From Bacillota bacterium (GTDB lineage: Bacteria; Bacillota; Clostridia; Lachnospirales; Lachnospiraceae), in contig JAEZUM010000059.1 in assembly GCA_023421075.1 (NCBI GenBank), forward strand, positions 1 to 26,749: 26,749 nucleotides of DNA. The letters run 5' to 3'. Each line of letters begins with the position of its first letter. Position 1 is the stretch's first letter. Both the position numbers and the translations under genes were made by a program. Shown here one piece after another: positions 1-7,428 of the stretch. The notes below the pieces were generated by a model. The model had not been told where the DNA came from. It saw only the letters and a list, made by a program, of their open reading frames with translations, and ran no database searches.

Positions 1-165
1 GACATATCATTACGATATATCATAATGAAAATCTATTTTTCGAAGTCCATGTGGAACTTCGAGTTTTTTAGAATTTTCAGGGTTGTTTCACTGTTCAATT
101 ATCAAGGTTCATTGTGTGTCATCGGCTTTGTTTTTCGTGTTTCTCATCTCGCCGGCAACTTTTAT

Positions 166-194
166 AGTTTAACACATCCGCTTTATTATGTCAA
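166..194 (-). promoter_or_regulatory. Promoter P2 of the rRNA-type leader
   Basis: On the minus strand TTGACA (189-194) is separated by 17 bases from TAAACT (166-171). An A-tract (about 198-225) lies directly upstream. Consensus -35, ideal spacing and tandem arrangement are typical of stable-RNA promoters. Confidence 0.7.
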
Positions 195-259
195 CCACTT
201 TTTTATTTTTTTTATTTCTCATTTTCAAATCGTGGTTGCCGTTTTCAGCGGCGAAGATC

Positions 260-288
260 ATTCTACATTGTATAGGGTAAAATGTCAA
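260..288 (-). promoter_or_regulatory. Promoter P1 of the rRNA-type leader
   Basis: On the minus strand TTGACA (283-288) is separated by exactly 17 bases from TAGAAT (260-265). A-rich sequence (about 291-310) lies upstream like an UP element. It is one of a tandem pair 94 bases apart that points out of the left edge. Confidence 0.7.
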
Positions 289-448
289 CACCTTTTTAAA
301 ACTTTTTTCGTGCCATTTTCTACCATTACAATACCTGTAAATTAAGAGGTATTCCAGGACCCATAGACTCTACTCCGAAAGCCTACTGCATTCTCGTATC
401 CATCTACTTATATACTAACTTCAAAGATACCCTTTGTTTACATGCAAA

Positions 449-485
449 TGACCGCTTACCAAGTATAGTCTTGGCAAAACGGTCA
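449..485 (-). terminator. Inverted repeat after the aldolase gene
   Basis: Two nested arm pairs, TGACCG/CGGTCA (449-454, 480-485) and ACCAAG/CTTGGC (458-463, 470-475), form an imperfect hairpin 37 bases beyond the aldolase stop codon. On the minus strand only three U residues follow, so it is a weak or processed terminator at best. Confidence 0.35.
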
Positions 486-521
486 CTTTATATACATCAC
501 TCTATAATTTTCTTCTTATTC

Positions 522-1481
522 CTACTTCTGAAGCAAATGAACCGCAAAGCCACCAAAGTCTGCATTCAGATAAATTGCAACCAGCTTATCATTCTTATAT
601 TTCTTGCTATCCTGATTAAAGGTATAACCCCTTTGCTCAAGATGGTAGATTGCACGATCAATATAATTCGTCATAATCGCAATGTGTCCATTCTTTCCAA
701 GGTAAGGTGTCTTCATTAGTTCAATCGCAGTTCCCATAAAGATCGAACTGTTTCCGTCATTCTTCGCAAATCCGAAAGCACCGCCGAACAGATCCGCTAC
801 CGAATTCGCTTCTGTCTCATTTGACATATTGATTCCGACATGACGAATCTCAAAGCCCAGCATTAATGCTACCGCCTGTTTGGTTAATGTAGTTATCTTA
901 TCAAAATCTCCTGCTTTCACCAGCTCGTCACTAACCATCCAGCTGCCGCCGCAAGCAATAATCTTAGGGAAGTCCAGATAGGAGATTAGATTCTTCTCAG
1001 TGATTCCACCGGTAGGCATGAATTTCATGTTAACATAAGGTGCGGCCATTGCTTTAATCATAGCCAGTCCACCTGCTGCTTCTGCCGGAAAGAACTTCAC
1101 TACCTCAAGTCCTAATTCGATTGCAGTTTCGATATCACTGGGATTCGTACAGCCCGGAGTGATCGGTATATTTTTCTCCACACAATAACGCACCACCTTT
1201 GGATTTAGACCGGGACTTACGATAAAGGTGGCACCTGCAGCTACTGCAATATCTACCTGTTCTGTGGTCAGAACAGTGCCTGCTCCGATTAACATCTCCG
1301 GATAAGCTTGTCTCATCCGTCGGATCGATTCCTCTGCTGCTGCGGTACGGAAGGTAACCTCTGCACACGGGAGTCCACCTTCTACAAGCGCCTTAGCCAA
1401 AGGTACTGCATCCTTTGCATCATCCAGCTTAACAACAGGTACAATGCCCATTTTTTGAATCTTGTTTAACATTTCATTCAT
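522..1481 (-). CDS. KHG/KDPG aldolase fused to a C-terminal VOC domain
   Basis: Bifunctional 4-hydroxy-2-oxoglutarate / 2-dehydro-3-deoxy-6-phosphogluconate aldolase, a cytoplasmic class I aldolase that splits KDPG into pyruvate and glyceraldehyde 3-phosphate. Residues 1-210 are a complete Eda TIM barrel: the catalytic Glu is in AEVTFRT (E41), GAGTVLT follows at 66-72, the Schiff-base Lys is in VVKFFPAE (K129) and the phosphate loop is MPTGGI (155-160). The protein has 319 residues where plain Eda has about 210. The extra part (about 211-319) looks like one glyoxalase/VOC-type module starting at EIRHVGIN and ending FAVHLLQK; this extension occurs in Lachnospiraceae homologues as far as I recall. 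Its role is unknown. AGGAGAAAG precedes the ATG. It is the last gene of the DUF5711-cvpA-aldolase run, 44 bases after cvpA. I see no uxa/kdg genes nearby, so the substrate pathway is not shown by context. Confidence 0.93.
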   Translation of the reverse strand: MNEMLNKIQKMGIVPVVKLDDAKDAVPLAKALVEGGLPCAEVTFRTAAAEESIRRMRQAYPEMLIGAGTVLTTEQVDIAVAAGATFIVSPGLNPKVVRYCVEKNIPITPGCTNPSDIETAIELGLEVVKFFPAEAAGGLAMIKAMAAPYVNMKFMPTGGITEKNLISYLDFPKIIACGGSWMVSDELVKAGDFDKITTLTKQAVALMLGFEIRHVGINMSNETEANSVADLFGGAFGFAKNDGNSSIFMGTAIELMKTPYLGKNGHIAIMTNYIDRAIYHLEQRGYTFNQDSKKYKNDKLVAIYLNADFGGFAVHLLQK

Positions 1482-1525
1482 CTTTCTTTCTCCTTTTGTT
1501 ACTTAATTATGTAATTCGCCCTTTG

Positions 1526-2221
1526 CTAGAATATTAATTTAGTTGCACCGGTAATGAATTTCAGTAATATATTATTGTTGTAAATAATACTCAGTACTTC
1601 ATTTTCACCCACAAGCTTCATTACAGACTGCCCAAAAGCAGTACCCCCGAAGACATTCAGCAGGATAAAGAACAACCATACCACAATCAGTCCGTGTACC
1701 AGACCAGCCAACAATCCGGCGGTTTTATTCACTTGATTCAACAAGGGAAGCTTACTGATGAGATCTAATGCCATGAAAATCACCCAGAGAAGAATCAATA
1801 TTGCAACAAAGGTCACAATAAAGGATAAGGAGTTAATGATGACTCCGGTCAGATAACGGCTCACATATTGCTTGAAGCTGGTAATTGCCATCTCTTTATA
1901 GCTCTCTGCTGTATTATTCTTAAGAAGTCCTTCCTTGATCGATTTTGGCACAGATAGTCCCTCAATCGCTTTTGGCTGCTCCTCCTCTACGATCTCATCC
2001 TCTCCGAACGGCAGGAGCTTCTCCACCTTCGTTGCGATTCCATTGTAGAACTTCTCATTTTCATTCATATAATTCTTCACAATGGGGCTGATCCACATTG
2101 TCAGGATAAGCGCCAGGATAAGAGACACTAACGAGAATACTGTTTTAATAAAGCCAACCTTCATTCCGATTACAGCATTACTGATTAATATAATCAATAC
2201 CACCACTAATAACCAATTCAT
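1526..2221 (-). CDS. cvpA: CvpA family membrane protein
   Basis: Integral membrane protein of 231 residues. The start NWLLVVVLIILISNAVIGMKVGFIKTVFSLVSLILALILT gives two closely packed helices with the GxxxGF-like turn of the CvpA/colicin V production family. A polar, acidic region follows (about 55-120), then two more hydrophobic segments (about 130-155 and 168-190). CvpA proteins are linked to envelope homeostasis and colicin V export; the biochemical role is not settled. The gene sits 45 bases downstream of the DUF5711 gene and 44 upstream of the aldolase, so all three are probably one transcript. The ATG follows GAAAGGGTG. The family call is secure; function is not. Confidence 0.85.
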   Translation of the reverse strand: MNWLLVVVLIILISNAVIGMKVGFIKTVFSLVSLILALILTMWISPIVKNYMNENEKFYNGIATKVEKLLPFGEDEIVEEEQPKAIEGLSVPKSIKEGLLKNNTAESYKEMAITSFKQYVSRYLTGVIINSLSFIVTFVAILILLWVIFMALDLISKLPLLNQVNKTAGLLAGLVHGLIVVWLFFILLNVFGGTAFGQSVMKLVGENEVLSIIYNNNILLKFITGATKLIF

Positions 2222-2266
2222 AGAAATTACACCCTTTCATAATGCTTTTCTTTACTGCATGACTGT

Positions 2267-3439
2267 TTATTCAACCAGACTTATTTGTGCGATTTCTTTA
2301 TCACTTACATAGTAATAACGATCCAGATTATTTACGGGATATAAGGCTGCAATATTACTGTCAAAGGTATAGTTGAACTTCACCGTACCGTTGATTTTCA
2401 TAACGATGCAGGATAAATTATCGTACATGATAATCTCATTGTCTGCCAGATAAATGTTACTATAATCAAAATCCAATTTCTTGTCGAGGATCTTATTACC
2501 CTTCTGATCATAAACAACAAGCTCCCGGTAGCCGGCTTCACCTGCTTCCAGAACGACACCGATATATTCCGAACTATGCATAATGCTATGTATCTTATTT
2601 TCAAAATTGATCTCTTTAATCATATTCGGCATCTCGGCATAATCAAATATCATGAAGCCGTTTTCCTTAAAAATGCAAGCGGTATCGTTATTATTAAAAA
2701 AAACTCTCGGTGCAACAATGCCATCAAATTTGTATGCTCCAACCAAATTCTCTACCCAGTTCTGACCTACCTCTCCGAAATTATAGAAGGATGCAATTCC
2801 AACCAATTCACCGGTAGTAACCGAAATATAGCTGGTAATCAGTTTCTCACCATCCTCGGATAAGGTGATATCGATGGGGTACCCGTTCTCGATCACATTG
2901 GTCGCCATCTCAACAAGCATGGTACCGTCAACATCATAGAGAATGATTTTGTTTCCTCTATCCGCCTCGAGAAGTGCAGCTACCACACCCTTTTTCGATA
3001 CCTCTACCTTGATAATATCATGAACGGTTGGTATACTTCCGGCAACTCCGTCTGCGTCAAAGATCTGGATAGCGGTTCCTCCCTGGTCGGCAACCACCGC
3101 ATAATCACCGCATACATCGGCAATGGGCTGTTTCATCTCATAGGAACCATTCCATTTCAGCTTACCATCTTTATCGATTGCTGTTGCTCCGTCCTTGCTA
3201 AACTTCAGAAGCCCACTGCTGTATTGCTGGTATTGTGCTCCGTTCTCCTCGGTATTCTCCATCGTTTTAAGCACTTCATAGCTAACATAATTCTTATTAT
3301 ACAGACTATATAAATAAACGCCGCCTCCGATTAATAACGCTATGACAGCGATTCCAATGACCAGATTGCGTCTTTTTCTGACTCTTCTTTTACGGTCACC
3401 ATAGTCCCTGATCGATTGTCCTTCCTTGTCTTTCGCCAT
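2267..3439 (-). CDS. DUF5711 family membrane-anchored beta-propeller-like protein
   Basis: Protein of 390 residues. A basic cytoplasmic start (KDKEGQSIRDYGDRKRRVRKRRN) is followed by one membrane helix (about 27-48), and the rest is predicted to lie outside the cell. The extracellular part is made of repeated beta-rich units with patterns such as DGKLKWNGSYEM, DVDGTMLVEM, DQKGNKILDKKL and INGTVKFNYTF, which look like blades of a WD40/PQQ-type propeller. This fits DUF5711 proteins of Lachnospiraceae, named from memory. No catalytic residues stand out; a scaffold or sensor role at the envelope is inference. It is the first gene of the operon with cvpA and the aldolase. GGGGAGTAGG precedes the ATG. 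Confidence 0.8.
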   Translation of the reverse strand: MAKDKEGQSIRDYGDRKRRVRKRRNLVIGIAVIALLIGGGVYLYSLYNKNYVSYEVLKTMENTEENGAQYQQYSSGLLKFSKDGATAIDKDGKLKWNGSYEMKQPIADVCGDYAVVADQGGTAIQIFDADGVAGSIPTVHDIIKVEVSKKGVVAALLEADRGNKIILYDVDGTMLVEMATNVIENGYPIDITLSEDGEKLITSYISVTTGELVGIASFYNFGEVGQNWVENLVGAYKFDGIVAPRVFFNNNDTACIFKENGFMIFDYAEMPNMIKEINFENKIHSIMHSSEYIGVVLEAGEAGYRELVVYDQKGNKILDKKLDFDYSNIYLADNEIIMYDNLSCIVMKINGTVKFNYTFDSNIAALYPVNNLDRYYYVSDKEIAQISLVE

Positions 3440-3470
3440 AACCTACTCCCCTGCTTCTTACTTTATAGAG

Positions 3471-3499
3471 ATTATAACTCATTTGCTATTACTTGGCAC
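3471..3499 (-). promoter_or_regulatory. Candidate promoter of the DUF5711-cvpA-aldolase operon
   Basis: A consensus TATAAT on the minus strand (3471-3476) lies 32 bases upstream of the DUF5711 start. The matching -35 at 17-base spacing is GTGCCA (3494-3499), four of six to consensus. Confidence 0.4.
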
Positions 3500-3547
3500 C
3501 TATTATTTTTGCTCAAAATATTGAAAATAAGATTCCGTAGGGCGAAC

Positions 3548-3607
3548 AAAAAGCTGCCGTTCTGAACACCAACCCTCCAGAATCAAAGAGTACAGCATAG
3601 AACGGCA
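3548..3607 (-). terminator. Terminator of the MPN-LysM gene
   Basis: Perfect 9-base arms TGCCGTTCT (3555-3563) and AGAACGGCA (3599-3607) are followed on the minus strand by GCTTTTTG. It lies 72 bases after the stop of the LysM gene and before the DUF5711 promoter, so it separates the two units. Confidence 0.8.
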
Positions 3608-3678
3608 CCTTATATTATGATTATAAACGTTTGTAAAGTTCACTTATGTATAACGAAAGCACCATAGAATTCACATTA

Positions 3679-4989
3679 TTATGGAACGATCAGCTTCTGT
3701 CCTACATAAATCAAATCCTGGTTTGTTATATTATTCAGTTCCATGATCTTAGCAACCTTGGTATATGTTTTATATAATTTGTAGCTGATCCCTGCCAATG
3801 AATCACCCTCAACTACAATATAGTAGTTTACCTGTTTTTGATCCTTCTCGGTAGCCTTCACCTGTTGTGATTTTTCGTCGTTCTCTTCTTTCGCAAGATC
3901 CTCGCCCGAAGCATCCTCGTCATTCTTGTCCTCTTCGGAACTCACCTCTTGCTGCTTATCTTCATTCTCTTCCGTCTGCTCCAGGGGCTTTACTTCGCCG
4001 GGTACCACCTCAACCTCGAGTCTTCCATCACCGTCTTCGACATCCCCCGCTTCCTCCGTATCCGGGTCTGCATCGCTAATATCAGAGGCTTGTCCTCCTA
4101 CAACAGAGGTCTGTGAATCAATTGTATTTACCATTCGGTCTTCCGCAACGATTGTCTGTACCTCCTCCATATTCTGAGACAGGTAGTTCAAGGTATCCTG
4201 CATACTCTTCATCTGATCATAATTATTTAATATCGCTGCACCGACTACTAAGACAATTACCGCCAGAAGAGTTCCTGCCGCATACATCAATCTGGTTATG
4301 CCCTTGCTTTCTTCCGCCACGGGCTTCTTATTCTGTAACACGGTACGTATTTCTCTGGATACTCTGTCATCATAATTCACCTCAATACTTTGCGGTTCCT
4401 TATGTTCAATCATATAGGTCTGCATTTCTTCGTTTTTCTCATAATATATATAATAACCATCCAGCTTGGTTAGTCGGTTATTCTCATAGCTATAGAAGGT
4501 TTCCTCCTTCTCCATATTATCGAAGGTGAACAGGGTCTTGTCCTGTCCCGCAAAATTATCCAGGTGAGCCTTTGTAATCTTATCTTTGTCTTCCAAGAGA
4601 TAGCCGGGTCCTCCGATGAACCATCCCACGATTTCCGTTTCCACAAAATACTTTTTGATCTCTTCGTAGATCTTTCCCCAAATATCATTTGAGAAGGTAG
4701 TATCCGCAGACATATCAACATCACGAACCTCCACAGCTCCTGATATAAATATATTTCGGTTGTTCTCCAGACGAATACACTGACCAACCAGAACCGCCAC
4801 CTTGCATGCAGAGTAATCGCCTCCGGCCAATTGCTTTATGTAGGACATAACATAATCTTCAACATAGATCTTCTTATTGGAATTACTTTTCCCTATCTGT
4901 CTTACATTCTTTGGCATCTTAAAGGAAGGCTGTATTCTGTTTGCAGGATTACCTTCTCCGCTCTCGTTGCTGTATATTGTTTCTATCAC
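3679..4989 (-). CDS. Membrane protein: degenerate JAMM/MPN-like domain, TM helix, acidic linker, LysM
   Basis: Numbering here counts from an upstream ATG at 5028 (449 residues). I prefer the GTG at 4989 (V14) because AGGAG lies 8 bases before it, while the ATG lacks a good ribosome site. Residues about 53-215 look like a JAB1/MPN fold: SGAVEV (E100), then IVGWFIGGPG at 133-142 in the place of the IVGWYHSHPG signature, then D157 and GYYIYYE (191-197). The two metal His are absent, so it should not be an active JAMM protease. One membrane helix follows (about 248-266), then a possible coiled coil (270-300), a very acidic Glu/Asp linker (315-395) and a C-terminal LysM (about 402-449, YYIVVEGDSLAGISYKLY ... 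GQKLIVP). The MPN part would be cytoplasmic and the LysM would bind peptidoglycan. LysM and TM calls are firm; MPN is from motif recognition. The gene stands alone with its own terminator. Confidence 0.85.
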   Translation of the reverse strand: MIETIYSNESGEGNPANRIQPSFKMPKNVRQIGKSNSNKKIYVEDYVMSYIKQLAGGDYSACKVAVLVGQCIRLENNRNIFISGAVEVRDVDMSADTTFSNDIWGKIYEEIKKYFVETEIVGWFIGGPGYLLEDKDKITKAHLDNFAGQDKTLFTFDNMEKEETFYSYENNRLTKLDGYYIYYEKNEEMQTYMIEHKEPQSIEVNYDDRVSREIRTVLQNKKPVAEESKGITRLMYAAGTLLAVIVLVVGAAILNNYDQMKSMQDTLNYLSQNMEEVQTIVAEDRMVNTIDSQTSVVGGQASDISDADPDTEEAGDVEDGDGRLEVEVVPGEVKPLEQTEENEDKQQEVSSEEDKNDEDASGEDLAKEENDEKSQQVKATEKDQKQVNYYIVVEGDSLAGISYKLYKTYTKVAKIMELNNITNQDLIYVGQKLIVP

Positions 4990-5050
4990 TTGGCTCACTC
5001 CTATCCGATACTTTTTCTTCACTAACATAACATGCCTACACTACGAGTTC

Positions 5051-5135
5051 GTTTGTGCTAAGTGTGTTCTTTACACTTATGGGAGGACGCAGGCACAAAC
5101 TTTAGAGTGTGAATATATGTTTATAAATTCACACT
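5051..5135 (-). promoter_or_regulatory. Hairpin-rich leader of the MPN-LysM gene
   Basis: Two separate stem-loops are seen. GTTTGTGC/GCACAAAC (5051-5058, 5093-5100) encloses TAAGTGT/ACACTTA (5059-5065, 5073-5079), and AGTGTGAAT/ATTCACACT (5106-5114, 5127-5135) stands beside it. None has a U-run, so they are not plain terminators. They would lie in the 5' leader of the leftward gene. The rest of the 5029-5444 spacer shows a single DnaA-box-like TTATCCACA (5213-5221) and the yyaC promoter region. Confidence 0.4.
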
Positions 5136-5398
5136 AATTTGACTAATCATAACATAAGTAGGACATGCTTTTTGTCGTATCGGGCTATTATGTAAACATA
5201 ACTTATCCACAGGATTCCATGTAAAATGTGCCAAATCCCTTTTATTTGATTCCATTTTATCTCTGACCAACACTACTTCACTCGAAATAGCTACTATTTT
5301 GCCTGATAATATCCGATTTATTACAATTTTATAAGTCTAATATTTTAAGTTTCTGGTAATACTTTATCTAAGCTTTCGGAATCAATCGCTCCATAAAA

Positions 5399-5406
5399 CA
5401 TACATT
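5399..5406 (+). promoter_or_regulatory. Possible sigma-E type -10 box of yyaC
   Basis: CATACATT fits the sigma-E -10 pattern CATACAnT of mother-cell sporulation genes, and lies about 39 bases before the preferred yyaC start. The -35 (around 5378-5384, GGAATCA) is a poor match. It overlaps a possible TTG start at 5406, which argues against that start codon. Confidence 0.3.
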
Positions 5407-5444
5407 TGATTGCTAATTCAACGACGAAAGGTATGTGTTACCAA

Positions 5445-6029
5445 ATGAATCTCTTATTCAAACCCAAAAATAAAATATCCTACTTTGATGCAGCAGAAAA
5501 AACTACAGCTTATGAAATGGGCAGTACATTATCAGAGCTGATGAAAGAACAGGTGTTACTAAACCGAACGATAATCTTCCTGTGCATCGGTTCTGATCGG
5601 GCAACCGGAGATTGTCTGGGTCCGATCATCGGATATAAATTGTCCAAATATAAAAAGTACCATAACTTTTACGTCTATGGTACTTTGGAAGAACCTGTTC
5701 ATGCCAAAAATCTAAAGGATACTATTACTATGATACATCGCACCCACGATGATGCTTTTGTCATTGCCATTGATGCCTCCTTAGGGCGGTCGGATCACAT
5801 CGGATATATCACCCTGGGGGAAGGTCCACTGAAGCCCGGGGCCGGAGTAGATAAGGAGCTTCCGGCAGTAGGCGATATCTTCATTACAGGTATCGTAAAC
5901 TTCTCCGGAATGCTGGACAGCATGCTTCTTCAGACCACCCGACTCAACGTGGTAATGATGATGGCCGATCAGATCTGCCTGGCCATTAATTATTGTATTT
6001 GTAAACTAAAAGCCTTAACCCTCTCATAG
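5445..6029 (+). CDS. yyaC: Sporulation protein YyaC (DUF1256, GPR-like fold)
   Basis: YyaC-type protein related in fold to the germination protease GPR; found in spore formers, exact substrate not established. Residues 40-60 contain the family signature FLCIGSDRATGDCLGPIIG. Later signatures are VYGTLEEPVHAKNL, VIAIDASLGR and KPGAGVDKELPAVGDIFITGIVNFSG. Length is 194 residues from the ATG at 5445 (MNLLFKP), close to the roughly 200 usual for the family. GAAAGG lies 13 bases upstream. An in-frame ATG at 5433 is too close to that site, and the TTG at 5406 falls on a promoter-like box. The gene stands alone between opposing neighbours and ends in a strong terminator. Confidence 0.92.
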   Translation: MNLLFKPKNKISYFDAAEKTTAYEMGSTLSELMKEQVLLNRTIIFLCIGSDRATGDCLGPIIGYKLSKYKKYHNFYVYGTLEEPVHAKNLKDTITMIHRTHDDAFVIAIDASLGRSDHIGYITLGEGPLKPGAGVDKELPAVGDIFITGIVNFSGMLDSMLLQTTRLNVVMMMADQICLAINYCICKLKALTLS

Positions 6030-6067
6030 TCTACAGCCTCTGAGGCGTCCTATTATATCCTATACAG

Positions 6068-6113
6068 GACAAATCCCAATTTCACATAGGGATTTGTCTT
6101 TTTGTTCTTTTTT
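6068..6113 (+). terminator. Strong terminator of yyaC
   Basis: Perfect 10-base stem GACAAATCCC/GGGATTTGTC (6068-6077, 6089-6098) with an 11-base loop, followed by TTTTTGTTCTTTTTT on the plus strand. Confidence 0.9.
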
Positions 6114-6136
6114 CAATCAGTCACTTTGTCATTCAT

Positions 6137-7258
6137 CTATACAATTGCATCTTCTTCCTTCTCCTGATTCAGCTTATAGAATGCAACTGCTTCCGATATC
6201 GTTAACGCATTACCGGCTTGAAGAATATTGATCAGGGTATCCACTTGTTTAAGATTCATAAACTCTTTTCCTAGATAAGGCTCATAATTACTGGCCATTT
6301 TAATGGTGAGAATCTTAATTTTCTCTTCGGCCTTTGCCACAGCGGATTTGATCCTCTCATACTCTTCTCTCTGAGTCGTAAGCTTGTTAATATATTTTGC
6401 TTCAATCTCTGAGGCAATAATCGGAGCCGTGGAATTATCAAAGGTAGTGAGCGCATCTTTTTTTTGTACTGCCACATCGACCCGCTCCTGCTCCAGCTTC
6501 GCCAGTTCCGCATCAAAATCCTGCAGACCATAGGTGCTCTCGTCAGAATCCTTACGAATATTTCTTTTGATCACCGCTATTTTTCTCTTATTTGCTCTCA
6601 ACTGCGCGCGGATTCCCCTAACCTTCAGAATCTCCTGTGAATGCTTCCCCTTGGTACGATTACCAAGAATCAGATAAATTCCGCCAAAGACCAGAACCGT
6701 CAGTACATAAGTAATGATCAGATAAAGCGTCTGCTCCTCGGGCAGCAATAAAAAATAGATGCCACAGGGGATGGCCAGAAGCGTGATGAGCAAAGTGGCT
6801 AGGATAACAATAATATCGGTAAAACAGGATGGCGAGTACAAGGAGTAATAGAGCTTCGTATTACAGAATGCCGGGATATGCTTTTGCCGAAATAAGGTTC
6901 TGGCCTCAAGCTTTAACTGAGAATTCTCTCCATGCAGCGAGGCGGTCTCCGCCTCTATCCGCTGAGACACCTTATCATTCTTACTTCTCTCCCGCTTCTC
7001 TCTTAAGCGTCTTATTCTGGCTTGAAGCTTGTCCTCCTGCTTATCAAAGGCTTCCTCGATCTCCTGTCTTCGTTTCCTAGTTGTCTTCTGGATCTCTTCC
7101 TTGATATCCTGCTCCAGATCGGCGATACTTTTCTCCAGCATCTCCTCATCCAGAAGAAAGGTTTCATTATTTGATTGATAACCGTATAATTCCAGCATAC
7201 ATTCTTTTATCTCATTTAACTGCTCAATACCACCGGATAATAAATTACTGCCTTCCAT
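6137..7258 (-). CDS. Hypothetical coiled-coil protein with a two-helix membrane hairpin
   Basis: Protein of 373 residues that I do not recognise. Residues 35-125 are strongly charged heptad-like sequence (KRRQEIEEAFDKQEDKLQAR and onward), predicted as coiled coil. Two adjacent membrane helices follow, about 147-172 and 180-200, joined by a short loop LLPEEQT. A second long charged helix region runs from about 205 to 345. The ends are therefore both predicted to be cytoplasmic, with the protein pinned to the membrane in the middle. The C-terminal part MNLKQVDTLINILQAGNALTISEAVAFYKL resembles a small helical domain. No enzyme motif is seen. AGGAGGG precedes the ATG. It is a single-gene unit between the yyaC and secDF terminators. 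A structural or envelope-organising role is a guess from shape only. Confidence 0.7.
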   Translation of the reverse strand: MEGSNLLSGGIEQLNEIKECMLELYGYQSNNETFLLDEEMLEKSIADLEQDIKEEIQKTTRKRRQEIEEAFDKQEDKLQARIRRLREKRERSKNDKVSQRIEAETASLHGENSQLKLEARTLFRQKHIPAFCNTKLYYSLYSPSCFTDIIVILATLLITLLAIPCGIYFLLLPEEQTLYLIITYVLTVLVFGGIYLILGNRTKGKHSQEILKVRGIRAQLRANKRKIAVIKRNIRKDSDESTYGLQDFDAELAKLEQERVDVAVQKKDALTTFDNSTAPIIASEIEAKYINKLTTQREEYERIKSAVAKAEEKIKILTIKMASNYEPYLGKEFMNLKQVDTLINILQAGNALTISEAVAFYKLNQEKEEDAIV

Positions 7259-7346
7259 CAGAGTACCCTCCTGATATCCATTTTTTTCATTTTACTTCTT
7301 TTTACCGACATGGTCAAGCAAGGAAATAACCGGCCCTGACCGACAT

Positions 7347-7413
7347 AAAAAAGAGCACCACTCCGAATAATATTTCCTCAATACAGCTGAGGGATACTCT
7401 AGAAATGGTGCTC
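7347..7413 (-). terminator. Terminator of the secDF operon
   Basis: Arms GAGCACCA (7353-7360) and TGGTGCTC (7406-7413), with an inner stem CCTCA/TGAGG (7376-7380, 7388-7392), form a long hairpin followed by TTTTTT on the minus strand. It begins 16 bases after the secF stop. Confidence 0.85.
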
Positions 7414-7428
7414 ATTTATATTTACATC

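Larger units (their letters stand above)
1..345 (-). promoter_or_regulatory. Probable rRNA operon leader (leftward)
   Basis: Read on the minus strand this stretch has two strong tandem promoters, A-rich tracts just upstream of each -35 box, and then AACCTTGATAATTGAACAG (about 91-111), which resembles the conserved CTTTGAAAACTGAAC-type sequence of Firmicutes rRNA leaders and spacers. Two inverted repeats follow (arms 41-46/56-61 and 1-8/14-21), as expected of a pre-rRNA processing region. No protein-like frame is convincing here. The rRNA gene itself would begin beyond the left edge, so the identity is inferred; a tRNA cluster is the main alternative. Confidence 0.55.

Noticed and set aside
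25..345. 106-codon rightward open frame at the left edge
   Set aside because: It lies over two strong opposite-strand promoters and an rRNA-type leader, lacks a ribosome site and has a composition rich in Phe from poly-T tracts.
3867..4529. Several rightward open frames opposite the LysM gene
   Set aside because: They are the reverse reading of the acidic, repetitive linker and TM part of that gene; Pro/Ser-rich composition follows from it.
5213..5221. Perfect DnaA box TTATCCACA
   Set aside because: It is single. Another copy at 11816-11824 lies in a coding region. No cluster, no DUE and no dnaA/dnaN genes, so this is not an origin.
5141..5260. Leftward 40-codon frame starting MESNKRDLAHFTWNP
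   Set aside because: No ribosome site, no recognisable homologue, and it lies in an A/T-rich spacer.
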